Origin: Haemonchus contortus
Lineage: Eukaryota; Nematoda; Chromadorea; Rhabditida; Trichostrongylidae
Assembly: GCA_000469685.2 (NCBI GenBank)
Contig: LS997567.1
Coordinates: 23,344,710-23,408,709 of the forward strand
Direction: 5' to 3'
DNA length: 64,000 nt
The notes under the pieces are model-generated. The model searched no databases. It saw only the letters and a list, made by a program, of their open reading frames with translations, and was not told the DNA's origin. This document shows, in pieces, positions 32,001 to 41,690 of this stretch (its first letter is position 1; each line of letters begins with the position of its first letter). The translations under genes and the position numbers were made by a program.

Positions 32001-33059
32001 GCCAGGCATAGAGCCTACAGGGGTAGGAGGCGCCGTGTTCTCAGTAGCGGTGTACTGTCCACGAATGAGTCGATCGATGATGGTTTGAGAGGCCTGTCGG
32101 GATGCAACGGCGTGTTCTAGACGCATCAGCTCGATAACTGGGAGACGGCGAAGTACGTGAGGCTTCTCTTTGAAGGTGTGAGGGAACAAACGTTTGACGA
32201 ACTTAGTCGAGAGATATCCGTCTGCGGGAATGCGGCTGTACAAGTCGAGTGGCATCGCACACGTTACTTCCACTGGAGAGGCAGGAAGCTGCGTATCGTG
32301 AAGTGTGACTAGATGCACCCAGGGGTGACTCTCGATAAGATGATGAGTGTGATCCGGCGGCGTGAACTCGGGTGAACGTCGGTAAGACGTAGTCAAGACT
32401 TCGTCGGTATTGCGAGGACGTTGGGGGCGACGTACTGGAGCCGGCGGAAGCGTCTCGGGGGTGAGAAAAAGGGCATTCTTGGCAGTGGCGGCTGCTTATT
32501 GACGAGCGATGACGTTAGCATAGGAGAATTTCCTGGAAATTTTCGCTTCCGATGTAGTCAAAGCTGTAGCAGAATCCATCAAAGAAACTGAAGTAACAAC
32601 AGGCTCTGGACATCGGCCTCCGAGGTGGCGTTGGGGGGCGAACCAGGAGGTAAGGGGATCTGGTCGAGGGGTGTTTCCATGGAACTTCGACCTTCATCTC
32701 GATGACAGGGTCGCAAGGGGGTGCAGTATCCATGTCCTAAGACGGAGTCAGAGTTGGATCGATGAGCAAATCGGCCATGTACCGGGACGGTACGGGCACT
32801 TCGCAGTCAATAGGTTCTTCATCATTGACAGCCGAAGCGTCATCAAGCACCATAGAATCCCCCACACTCGGGTCGGTAGAGTCGACCGGCACCGGATTGG
32901 GCGGAGACCCTGAAAGGACGTAGTACGCTATGTGAAAAGGGAAGACGAAGACTAGGCCCCACTACCTGGCTGGGTGTCGTTTACCACTTGGTCGATGTCT
33001 GGAATGGTGACAGGATCACCTACGCCTAGAAGTTGATCGACAGGACGCTCAGAGTCCAT
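29045..33059 (-). pseudogene. Upf1-like SF1 helicase, multi-exon pseudogene
   Basis: Active relatives unwind nucleic acid using ATP. The ATG at 33059 follows a CTTTCAG acceptor by 18-19 bases. Exon 1 (33059-32966) joins exon 2 at 32909 through a 56-bp intron (GTAGTG...TTTCAG), and the frame is kept. Conserved helicase motifs: FGTGKTLIAALIA (Walker A, 30586-30600), LLIGDEAFQ (DEAD-like box, about 30070), HIYVGAMNQPEPH, TTTFRAHPLLNELPN, MDSVQGREKDIVILLTTR and DPHRLNVALSRCRH (motifs V-VI, about 29170-29290). The N-terminal about 600 residues match nothing I know. Damage: in-frame stops at 32737-32739, about 32497 and about 31556; frameshifts near 30930, 30300 and 29120; and a palindromic MITE at 29597-29824 between LPN and GTHADQRQ. 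The C-terminus, WHDILQWAHNRHAVTTASAL, ends at TGA 29045-29047. It may be a host-derived gene or retroelement cargo. Confidence 0.85.
29597..29824. mobile_element. Palindromic MITE family P, copy 2, inside the helicase
   Basis: Left TGCGTCCGAGGATGTGCGCGG and right CGCGCGCATCCTCGGACGCA are inverted; the halves meet near 29710 through 'tttgaagtagagtagat' and its complement. It separates the helicase block ending LPN from the block starting GTHADQRQMF, so it is an insertion into coding sequence. No clean TSD is visible, and about ten codons of the host seem to be replaced or lost. Its near symmetry keeps some frames open through it, which can mislead gene prediction. Confidence 0.85.
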
Positions 33060-33060
33060 A

Positions 33061-33287
33061 AGGATGTATGCTTATCTGAAAGCGGACCAGATGAGCCTAG
33101 GGAGATGCGGTGAGACACGATAGGCCCACGTCGACGGCGGACAAAAACAAGCAAATATCGCGAAACAATAGCGAAAAATTGTGGAAAATTCGTTGGAATA
33201 CAAAAAAACAATAATAATTGAAAATAACTGAATAGAAAGTGAGAATAGTAGCAAATGACCCAATGATAGATTGGAATATATGAAAAG
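33061..33287 (-). promoter_or_regulatory. Spacer with splice acceptor before the helicase ATG
   Basis: AT-rich, 227 bp between the integrase stop (33288) and the helicase ATG (33059). On the minus strand it ends CCGCTTTCAG|ATAAGCATAC 18-19 bases before the ATG, a good nematode acceptor that could serve cis- or SL trans-splicing. No LTR-like sequence matching the upstream side of the retroelement is present. Confidence 0.45.
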
Positions 33288-34842
33288 CTAAATGGAAGTC
33301 GTGCGCTTACGAAAGCGTGTGTTGTAGGAGTGAGAGACTGAGGCAAGGGAAGAGGCTGAGGGCGGGTGTGTTACGATATGTGAGTAACACCCGACTTCAG
33401 CGGTCTCGGCCTCGGAACGGGTCAAGGCGGCTTCTTCTTCGATGGGAGTCCAAGGAGAAGAGAAAACTTGTCCAGATATTGCGAAATATTTTTTGACCTG
33501 GTTCATATGAACTTTTTTAGGTGGAGACTGAGGGGATGTGATACTAGTTATGACGAGGTGAGGATGCTCAACTGAAATTACCCGAAACTGGCCCAACCAA
33601 GGGAAGCAGAGTTTGGAGGAAAGGCCGACCTTCGGAGCGAAGTCTCTGAAGTAAACTCGATCTCCAACCGATATTTGAAGAGGGGGTAACGCCGATTTGT
33701 CGTACTGTCTTTTGAACGCTAGACTCCTCTTGGCATTATAGGCAGCTGCGGAGGTCCAGGCGGAGTGAAGGGCCGAAACCAAGGATTCCTTCTAGATACT
33801 GGCATCAGCGTCGGATGGAATATGCTGAAATGCCTGGTGTTCGAACATAAGGTCAATGCTAAAGACAGGGTCACGTCCAAATATTATAAGAAAGGAGTTT
33901 CATTAGTGCTCGAATGGATGCTAGTATTATACGAAAAGACACAAGCAGGTAAGAAGATGTCCCAATCTAACTGGTTGTCGCTAATATATGTTTGCAACAT
34001 TGCCTGGAAAGTGGCGAAAATCCTTTCGCAGAGGCCGTTGCCTTCGTGATAATATGGCGTACAAAAGTACCTTTAATACGGAGTAATTTACCCAATTCCG
34101 TCGTGAGGTCACCCTTAAGATAAGAAGCATTATCAGAGAACAACTCAGTCATCGCCCCAAACTTGAGAATGCATTCGCTCATGAGACAACGGGCGACAGA
34201 TGTCGCAGAGGAATCAGGCAAAGGGGCAGCTATCCCGTACTTGGGAAAGTGATCGATGAGGCACATGATGTATTTATTAGAAGAAGATGAGGTGTGGTAA
34301 GGACCACTAAGATCGAGATAAACCTTATGAAAAATGGCGTCGGGGAGCATTGGTAAGAGGAGCTCGCGGTTGGCCGGATGACTTCGTTCCTTCTGACATG
34401 CGTCACAAGAACGAACGTATCGATACACATCTTCTTTCATAGTTGGCCAAAAGAACTTACGAGCAGTTTCGCCTACTGTCTCCTTCCAATTAAAATGACC
34501 GCCAGACGTCGGACTGTTGTGAAAAGCAATGCAAACGGGCTCACGAAGCTCAACCGGAAGAAAAAGAGCATCATACTTGCGTCTACGTCGTTGACACGTT
34601 CTGTAAAGGCAACCATTCTTACGAATTGAGCAAGAGTCGGAGAGTGCCATCACTTCGGTCTTGTCTGAGTCGGACGCTGTCAGCGAAAAATCACCTGCCT
34701 CTAAAAAATGCATTATAGAATTACATAAAGAGTCTTGCTTTTGCTCGATTAGAATATCGTATGGACGGATACGGATAGGAGCTGGTTCGAAAGACTGAAC
34801 TCGGCAAACGGGAAATTCTACAATATCCTTCTGGAGTGCCAT
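33288..34842 (-). pseudogene. Ty3/gypsy integrase, frameshifted
   Basis: Inserts the cDNA copy in active elements. From 34842: linker, then the zinc-binding pattern HNSPTSGGHFNWKET ... YVRSCDACQKERSH (H-H-C-C), then VYLDLSGPYH (first catalytic Asp) and TELFSDNASYLKGD (second catalytic Asp). The frame breaks after TFVRHIITK, just where the third acidic residue should come. The C-terminal part in another frame (33288-33782) begins MVSALHSAWTSAAAYNAKRS and has VGDRVYFRDFAPKVGLSSKL and WLGQFRVISVEHPH, the GPY/F-like module of gypsy integrases, ending SYNTRFRKRTTSI. Confidence 0.9.
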
Positions 34843-35923
34843 CGATAAAGCGATTATCCTACCGCTGCAAGCTTAGACGAGTGTTCCTATTGTTGCAGCA
34901 AGGCTGCTTCTACGGCAACTTTGCTACCATCTGTATGAAGAATAAATTCACAGTCTCTCGGAAAGGCCAAGCATGGCCGGGAAATAAGTGCCTCCTCGAT
35001 GGAGGTGAAAGCCCCTTCTTGATCAGGGGTCCATTAAAACTTAGCCTTACCCTTACACAAGTCATGGAGCGGGGAGGCCATAGCTGCAAAACCCTTGATG
35101 AATTTACGGAAAAAGTTCGCCATGCCAATGAAGCCTTTAACTTTAGTTCTTCATTGTCCTTGGGCGCGGGTGATCCCGAATAGCGCGGATGTTACGTTCG
35201 GCAGGGCAGTAAGCCGAACAAGAGATTTCATGCCCTAAGAAATTGATTTTGGACCGCGCGATTTCCGTGAGCTTCTTACCAGACGCTTTAATGTTATATA
35301 ACCAAAACCGTTCGAAGACCTTGCGGAGCGAGTCAAGGTGTGACTCGAAATCCTTATCGAAGACGATGATATCGTCGAAATAGGCGAGACAATTGCCTTC
35401 TAAACCTCCTAGGATACGTGCCATTGCTCAAGAAAAATAGGCGCCAGCGTTGCGGAGGCCAAAGGGCAGGTGAACGGATTGATAAATTCCTCTGTGCGTC
35501 GCCCAACCGCACTTAGCTTGACTCTCTTTATCCCGAGGCTAGGTCTAAGGTCGTGTTAAATCGATTGCCTGCTACCTTTTCCAGAAGGTCTTTAAATCTT
35601 GGGAGGGGATAATGATCTGGAATAGTGACGTCATTAAGAGGACGGAAATCCAGACAAACGCGGAGCGAACCGTCCTTCTTCCGAACTAGTACGGTATTGT
35701 GGACCCACGGGGTATCGCTTTCCACGATCCTACCTGCCTTCAGCAACTTACTGATGTGTTCGTCTGCCCAAATCGTAAGATGACGTGGATATACGGTCCT
35801 GGTATTCTTCAAAGTGTTCCTGTTATTGACGTTGCTGGTCCTCATCGACCTGTGCATGAGACAAATCCACACGAAACGAACAGGCTCTTGAAGACGAGCA
35901 ATCAGCTCTGTTAAGCCCAGCAC
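34843..35923 (-). pseudogene. Ty3/gypsy reverse transcriptase and RNase H remnant
   Basis: The first part (35528-35923) has WVHNTVLVRKKDGSLRVCLD, then FRPLNDVTIPDHYPLPRF and FNTTLDLASG (first catalytic Asp). After stops comes HLPFGLRNAGAYF, then LAYFDDIIVFDKDFESHLDS (catalytic YFDD, about 35385) and KINFLGHEIS. Between 35142 and 34843, scattered frames retain thumb/tether sequence (GFIGMANFFRKFIKGF) and the RNase H opening FILHTDGSKVAVEAA with its first Asp. The rest of RNase H is missing and runs directly into the integrase frame. Confidence 0.9.
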
Positions 35924-35940
35924 TTGCTAAAATGTGGGCG

Positions 35941-36718
35941 CTAAAAGCAGGGTAGGGGGTCCGAAAGGGTCCCGTCCTCTGCTTCGTCGAGGACAACCCC
36001 ATCCGCCAGCCGCTGGTTCCTGTAGACGACTTGAGATACTCCGGTTGGATTTGTGACTGGTAGACGTGAATTTGAGGAAAGAAGTACCGTAGGGGCTACG
36101 TAAAGGGAGTCATTCCCTCTTACCTCACACGGCACAGTGCACAATGTCGCATCCTTGGGCGAATCAGTCACATAACAGGGGACTAAAGTCTCAGTGCCGG
36201 GGGGAAGAACAGTGGTCTCGGAAATTGGGACCGTCGCCCCTTTTTGGCAACTGCTAGAGAGAAAGGGAAGAGAGCCGGCAAAAATCTGCACCCGATCTGA
36301 CCCACATGGAATAGGCGGTTGTCATACTCAAGAGACTATGCTGGCAAACAGCGCAACACATCGTTCCCTAAGATGAGATCATAGGAATCAGCTTGCGCTG
36401 GGACGCACTGCCCTTCGGTGAAATGGGCTGTTTCTTGAGCAATTCGCTACCTATTTGCAAATTCACCATAGCACTTCCTACGAACTTGACGGGAATGCCA
36501 GCCATCCCGATTGCCGAAGGCACCACGCAGGCGTCCAGTTTGAAAATACCCAAAAGGGAGAGAAGAGATTGACTGGCCGCTGTAATACCCGCTCCCGTGT
36601 CAATAAGCGCAAGAAGCCGTAACCCATTCACGCGGACTGGAATTTGAGTAACGAAATATTTACGGTCCGCTTCGATCGACAAAACCTGCACCGGAACGAT
36701 AGAAGCGCGAGGGGCCAC
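35941..36718 (-). pseudogene. Retroviral-type aspartic protease and spacer to RT
   Basis: Cleaves the element polyprotein in active relatives. It contains FVTQIPVRVNGLRLLALIDT then GAGITAAS, the DTGA active-site motif (about 36595), the flap region, and after a frameshift DLILGNDVLRCLP, the usual ILG-type C-terminal block. A second frame (35941-36291) holds VLPPGTETLVPCYV and NDSLYVAPTVLLSSNSRLPV, the conserved spacer seen before RT in nematode gypsy elements. The protease frame overlaps the Env-like frame by 91 bases and lies at -1 relative to it; a TGA just upstream limits where a shift could occur. Confidence 0.88.
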
Positions 36719-37645
36719 GCATTTTGAACGTCAATGTCCACCTTCGAAACACCGAGGTCCAACGGTATAATAGGGTGCATTGCGACTACCTGGCCCTTAA
36801 CGGGGAAGTTAGGTGGGGTTCGTGGCACAGGCGGGGTTCCCGGACTTGCTGCCGTGGGATACATTCTCTTGATGAGGGGCGACAGCCCCGGGTAGCTAAT
36901 ACCAACGTATGTGATTACCACAAACTTAATCACTCCTAGCGAAACTATTGCACAACAATAGGCAACCCAAATTTCGAATGGTGACGGCAGTGAGAATGGC
37001 CAAAGGGAGCGCAATGGGCTAACGAAAGAGTCAGTGCTCGAGGGGGACTCCGTACTATGATAGATTTGCGCGACGTGGTCCACGAGCTTCTCTGGATCCC
37101 TTACCGTCCACATCTCCTGGAATCGCGAGTCAGACACAGGCTCGCTAAAATTGGTGAGAATGAGATTGTGGAAGATCGTCAGCTTCGGAGAGAACGAAAG
37201 AGCGTCCCATGACGGAAAAGAGGCAACCGACAAGACTTGATGAGCAGGAACGGGAGTTAATTGGCCACTGACAGGGAAAAATTGTATTAAAGAAGAGTTG
37301 GCCGATAAAACTAGTGGGGTAACGTCGGCACAGTCGATCTTGGGTGCCTTACTGACGATAAAATATATACAAGTAATAAAATATGTATATACCCTCCGTT
37401 CTTTGTACCCACTTATGAACTCACGTCCCGCTACGTTATCAGATATAGGCCTCGCGAACCTATAATCTGATAAACCCACTGCCCATCCTGCCGATAGAAG
37501 CACGATCGATGACGCTACACTGATAAGCAAAATACAAGCAGGTCCATAATTCGGCGTCTAATAGTAGCGGCGTCATCGATCGGGCTTCTATCAGCTGGAT
37601 GGGACTGGGTTGCTTAATCATCTGGACGAGTTGTTCAGCTAACAA
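36628..37645 (-). pseudogene. Env-like membrane glycoprotein frame at the 5' side of the retroelement
   Basis: A 300-residue frame (36628-37530), plus about 60 more in an overlapping frame upstream, occupies the place where Gag is expected. It has an N-terminal hydrophobic stretch (SVASSIVLLSAGWAVGL), a Cys in KIDCADV, N-glycosylation-type sites (NSS, NFS), then a clear membrane segment FEIWVAYCCAIVSLGVIKFV followed by a basic residue and a Pro-rich tail leading into protease. A possible 50-bp intron (GTATATACAT...TCGTCAG at about 37370-37410) precedes KAPKID. The layout is that of the C-terminal half of a class I/II-like envelope or host membrane protein. I cannot name a family; the Env call rests on topology. 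Confidence 0.5.
37491..37593. repeat. Hairpin with about 24-bp arms
   Basis: 'gatagaagcacgatcgatga' (37491-37511) and 'tcatcgatcgggcttctatc' (about 37572-37592) are inverted with one or two mismatches. It lies at the frame change near the start of the Env-like frame and may mark a small inverted duplication that damaged it. Confidence 0.6.
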
Positions 37646-37860
37646 ATCGCGTAGAATGGGCGGCGCGATGGGAGGGATCGCGCCGGACGACCGCCTCCCG
37701 GCAGGATGGGGACACTGGTGTTGGGTGGGAGGATCGGACTCCGCCCACAGTGAGCGGGGTTAGCGCGAAAAATCATAACTCCTGGACCCGTGCACCTAGA
37801 GTGTTCAAATTTGATTGGAGTATTGGGAGAAAGATGGGAACTTATTATATGTGTGGTCAT
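37646..37860 (+). repeat. Dispersed repeat DR1, copy 4 (internal units only)
   Basis: 'gactccgcccacagtgagcg', 'aaaaatcataactcctggac' and 'gtgttcaaatttgattggag' match DR1 units. It truncates the retroelement. Confidence 0.65.
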
Positions 37861-38236
37861 TTCACCAGATATAGCCCGGTCGTTTTCAGTATGGCCATCT
37901 TAACATTGTTTGAGTTGGAAACGTTCTTTCGGAGATTCATACCGATTTTTTCAGAATAGACATTTCGATTCTTTGTATTTTGAAGAGCCTGCTCTTCAGT
38001 TTGGGCTTGGAGTGAAATATTGTCTACATAAAAATTTCTGCTGATAACTCGGTCTCTTCCGAGAGCAAAAGTGCTAGAAGCGTCATATTTAGTACACTAG
38101 GTGACACACTAATACCGAATACAAAGGTATTTTTTGCCTAGAGGAAGCGGCATAAGTCTTTGCGTGCGCCCTTAAGCCTAATCTGCGTTAACGCGGCCAT
38201 AACAAATGTTTGCTGAAGCCACTTGAAATGAGAATG
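37861..38236. other. Unassigned sequence
   Basis: No gene or repeat recognised. Confidence 0.45.
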
Positions 38237-38599
38237 TCATGGATTTTGATCTTCTGGGGCCGCCACACGGCTGAGTGAGGCATAGTATGTGCCTACAGCA
38301 TCTTGATCTTTTTCGAAAACTCGTTCGATGACTCCTCGCTTTCCGTAGTCGGTAAGATTCTTAGAATACCAGTATGCCTGGTCGCGGTGCATTTTCAGTT
38401 GATTCTGAAGAGATGGCAGCCGTTTGATAGCGACATAATAGTTAACTTGTAGTTGCGCAACATTGCACTTTAGGGGGAATGATGCTGTGAAATAGCCATT
38501 ATCAAACGATATTGAATTTGAGTTATCTTCGAAATATCGCTGAGCTTCATCGTCCGAAGTACAGTCTTCAAAAGAAATTCCGAGGCCCTCAAAGTTCAA
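38237..38599 (-). pseudogene. BEL/Pao retrotransposon pol fragment
   Basis: A 120-residue minus-strand frame, ISFEDCTSDDEAQRYFEDNS ... FDNGYFTASFPLKCNVAQLQ, VNYYVAIKRLPSLQNQLK, DYGKRGVIERVFEKDQ. It follows the pattern of the BEL/Pao segment between protease and RT, in which a dGrY..slPfk block precedes NY..A..RL..L and an ...GIIE.V block. An in-frame TAG lies three codons upstream, and the RT itself is absent downstream, so only about 360 bp of the element survive. It is the only BEL/Pao trace in the window. Confidence 0.75.
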
Positions 38600-39234
38600 A
38601 GAGTATCTCTAACATCTGACTGTTCGAGCATTCATGAATTGCCGTTAATCCGTAGGAAAGATGCTGACATCATGCTGGACATCACTGCTCTAACTTGCCG
38701 CGGCCATAAATTGATTGCTGACCCGAATAGGATTTTTGCTATACGCAGCCTCGAAGGTGTGCCCTGTGGAATCTCATTTTCTATAACTGTATTATTAACT
38801 ATATTACCACTTTCGTTAATCGTCGATTTCCTCAGCGGGCGCCAGTAACGTCTCCATTCGTCCCTGTCACGAGATTTGGGTTGACCGGTGAATCGTACCG
38901 GCGAACGTCCGTTGCTCGCGTCCGTCGAAGTAGGTCACCCGCCTACTTCGCGCGCGACGCACTCCACTAAGGTCTCGAGATGACATTACTGTACCACCAA
39001 GTGTGAGTGGAGCGACTGATTTGCATTTGCCCGTGTTATCTTCTCATTGGCTGACTGCCGTGGACCAGGCGCAAACCCTATGCCCCACTGACAACTGCGA
39101 CGTCTGTCAAGTATCGCGGGCTGACCCGCCGCATGCGACGGCTGCGACGTAACCTAGTTTCGACGGACGCGCGCAACGAAGCGCACCCGAATCGTACCCG
39201 CTCGAAAGACTCGGGGCGAAACATTCCCTTCGTT
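38600..39234. other. GC-rich spacer with weak inverted ends
   Basis: About 38875-38950 ('gaatcgtaccggcg', 'gcgtccgtcgaagtagg') has an inverted, diverged counterpart at about 39145-39215 ('cgacggacgcgcgc', 'cgaatcgtaccc'). This may be an old MITE of about 350 bp. No TSD or coding sequence is seen. Confidence 0.4.
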
Positions 39235-40770
39235 CAGAGCTTCCGTGAAGAAGTCTGACTAACAGGCCTACGGTCGTCGTAGTGTTCGTTTGACGTTTCG
39301 GGAGATCCATTCCGTAAGCGCCCTAGTCCAACAGTCATCACTATATCGCATGAAGTGCCCGGTCCATCTGATTTTCGATTCCTTGGCGTAATTACGGCAT
39401 TGCTGATCTTCGTTCGATGATGGAGCTCGGAACTCAGGATTCCCTTCTGTGCTTGCGTGTATAGGAACAGTAAGAACAGCAGTGTCGAAAAGGTGAGCAT
39501 CGAGCCGCATGTTCTTCGCCTTCTTCACTACTCCTTCAATGTTCCTAAGTGCTCCCCACGCCGCGCGTTTCCGTCTCTTCAGCTTGCTAAGTCGTTCAAC
39601 ACATTGAATTCCCGACCTAGATACACATTGCTAGAGCATTCAAAGATATTCGTTCCGTTCGGCGTGAAAGGAGCATCAGGTACCAATCCGTTTCGCTGGA
39701 ACATCGTCTTCATTTGGTTCAGTCGTAATCCGATCTTTCCACAGGCGTTGTCGAATCGACCAGCATTTGTTCCGCCTGCTCATGTTCGGTGTTATAAGCA
39801 CGATGTGATCTGCAAAGCGGAGATGATGTATCTAGAGGCCATCGACCTTCACTCCCATGCTTTCCCATTCCACATGACGCATGATGTTCTCGAAAGTGGG
39901 ACTGAAAATTTTGGGCGAGATGGTATCGCCCTGTCGAACCCCTCTCTCCGAGTTGTGATGACTTCTTTATAGAATGTCGAGATCCTCGTCGTGCAGTTGT
40001 TGTAGAGCGCACGAAGCATCCTTACGTATTGAGTAGAAACACCCTGGTTGCCCGCGGCTCAATTACCGCTTCTGTCCTGACGTTATCAAAGGCTTCCTTC
40101 AAATCGATGAACGTAAGACATAACTCCATCTTGTACTCCTGCCATATTTTGATGAGTCTTGTAAGAGTGTGGATGTGATCTATTGTACTGGACCCTATTC
40201 GAAACCCTGAAACCCTGCTTGCTCGCACGGCTGTCCTTCATCTAATATTCTGCCAATCCTGTTAAGGGTGACTCTTGTGGAAAGTTTGTAGATTACAAAC
40301 AGCAGGCAAATTGGGCCATAACTGCCAATCTCGTCTAGATCTCTCTTCTTATACAGCAACACGGTCGTGCTTTTCCACGAACTGGGCACTTCGCATTCCG
40401 ACAAGTATCGCGTGACGAGCCGGGCCAAGGTTTTGACAATAACTGGCGGAAGGCTCTTTAGTTGTTCTGCTTTGATCCAGTCGGGACCAGGTGCCGTACC
40501 ATCCCTCATCGACGTGATGGCATTTCGGGAGGGAGAACCGAAGGAGCGAAATATACGTTTTGTCTAGGATGGTAGGTAGGCAGGTAGACGTGCCTGTCAA
40601 AGAGATCTGAGTAGAAGTCGTAGATGACCTTCTTCATTGCCCTTCGGGGTGCAGTAACAGTGGCGCCAGTACGACGGAAGGAAGCAACCTTGGTCTTATA
40701 ATTGGCGAAGCCCCGGCGGGCCTTGCCAGTGCTCTTCCCAGCCTCTTCGGCTTTTCAGTCATAATCCTCC
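39235..40770 (-). mobile_element. RTE-type retrotransposon, 5'-truncated copy
   Basis: Minus-strand counterpart of the copy at 8017-10622, starting in the linker and lacking the endonuclease. Blocks: MRDGTAPGPDWIKAEQLKSL, CEVPSSWKSTTVLLYKKRD, YGPICLLFVIYKLSTRVTLN, CLTFIDLKEAFDNVRTEAVI, then LRFADHIVLITPN, where the catalytic FADD is FADH and a TAG lies just upstream. The end reads LTEWISRNVKRT, a few residues further than the 10.6-kb copy. Five frames are needed to follow it, so it is inactive. Confidence 0.9.
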
Positions 40771-40842
40771 CGTAATCACACGTTTCAATGCTTACACATT
40801 CTTGATCGATGTCTTTTTTTGCTGTAACGAACCCTCTCGCAC

Positions 40843-41043
40843 TCACGGACATACACACGGAGCCAATCTGGAGGGGGCAGCATAAAATGCAAAAGCAGCA
40901 GCGCCTCGAGGATCCGAGTCATCGACCCAGACTGGTCGTCCCAACTCGAAGTCCACATCGCTATCCACCACACCATCCGTCGCAGCCAGCAGCTCAATGC
41001 GCAGTCCACTGGCGCCTTCCACTGTGCGGACAGTCGACGTCAT
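40843..41043 (-). CDS. Possible coding exon of unknown function
   Basis: A 67-codon frame starts at an ATG (41043) and reads MTSTVRTVEGASGLRIELLA, then DSDVDFELGRPVWVDDSDPR and GAAAFAFYAAPSRLAPCVCP. It is GC-rich with balanced codon use, unlike its surroundings. At its end comes CC|GTGAGTGCG, a strong donor site, so it may be a first exon whose intron now holds the RTE copy at 39235-40770. No domain is recognised and no downstream exon was found, so it may be a gene remnant or chance. Confidence 0.35.
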   Translation of the reverse strand: MTSTVRTVEGASGLRIELLAATDGVVDSDVDFELGRPVWVDDSDPRGAAAFAFYAAPSRLAPCVCP

Positions 41044-41387
41044 GAATAAAATAATTGACGCTTAGTGGATTAAAACGGTAATTTCTGACAAAATCATTTT
41101 CTCTCCTTTTTTGGCATTCAGAAGGCCATTGAGCGGAAATGGATTTCCAAAAGATTTGGCTCTGAGATTTTGGCGGGCTGCAAACGGTCCTACCGAACGC
41201 CGCCGTATCGCGGGGCTCCCTCAGCGCCAGGGCAATGAAGCCCATTTTTGTTACTGTTCTTGGCAACTGAGTGGGCCCACTCTTAGCCATGTGGACATGC
41301 AGACGTGCCGTTAAAGTTATATACGCAAACTTTTTTGAATATATAAACCTAATTGAAATTTTTCTAGTATTTAAATATAATCAAAAA
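41044..41387. other. Unassigned sequence
   Basis: No gene recognised. A 98-residue minus-strand frame (40994-41290) overlaps the candidate exon and has no identifiable features. Confidence 0.4.
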
Positions 41388-41690
41388 GGGGGTGAAGGTG
41401 GTATAGTGGCAAGTGGTGCACTATATCACACGCACGGTCAGGGGTTCGAATCCCGGATCGATGCCCGCCTAGGCCAACCAACCCTTCCATCCCTCCGGGG
41501 TCGGTGAATTGGTACCAGACTCGACTGGGAGGATAAAAGCACTGACTTGTACATCGGCTGGTAACCGCAACTCATTGTATGGGCCACATACGCACTCATT
41601 ACGCCACTACGATTCTGAATGGAAGTCGAGTGTGCATCCCTCAGACGGGATTGATTAACGCCGAGAACTTTATCCTTTTTTATCCTTAAT
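41388..41690 (+). mobile_element. tRNA-derived SINE
   Basis: The head resembles a tRNA gene: an A-box-like TGGTATAGTGGCAAGTGG (about 41398-41416) and a consensus B box GGTTCGAATCC (41443-41453), which would drive RNA polymerase III. The tRNA-unrelated body follows ('cttccatccctccggggtcg', 'ggtaccagactcgactggga') and matches my memory of a SINE common in strongylid nematodes. It ends near 'ttatccttttttatcc'. It is not a functional tRNA: the 3' half does not close an acceptor stem. Confidence 0.82.

Larger units (their letters stand above)
33288..37645 (-). mobile_element. Ty3/gypsy-type retroelement with Env-like 5' frame, decayed
   Basis: Order on the minus strand: membrane-anchored Env-like frame, aspartic protease, RT, RNase H remnant, integrase. 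The protease-RT-RNase H-integrase order is that of Ty3/gypsy, and the wording resembles nematode Cer-type elements. I find no LTRs: sequence next to 37645 does not recur near 33061-33287 or at 28.5-29.0 kb. There is no recognisable Gag or zinc knuckle. The element is cut at its 5' side by DR1 (37646). Frameshifts and stops separate most domains. Confidence 0.85.

Noticed and set aside
33026..33346. A 106-residue hydrophobic minus-strand frame after integrase
   Set aside because: It overlaps the integrase C-terminus and the AT-rich spacer in another frame; its composition reflects T-rich sequence.
33061..37645. LTRs of the Ty3/gypsy element
   Set aside because: I compared the sequence beyond integrase, and beyond the helicase, with the upstream side and found no direct repeat.
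41388..41470. A tRNA gene, because of the B box GGTTCGAATCC
   Set aside because: The acceptor and T-arm context does not close into a cloverleaf, and a SINE body follows directly.
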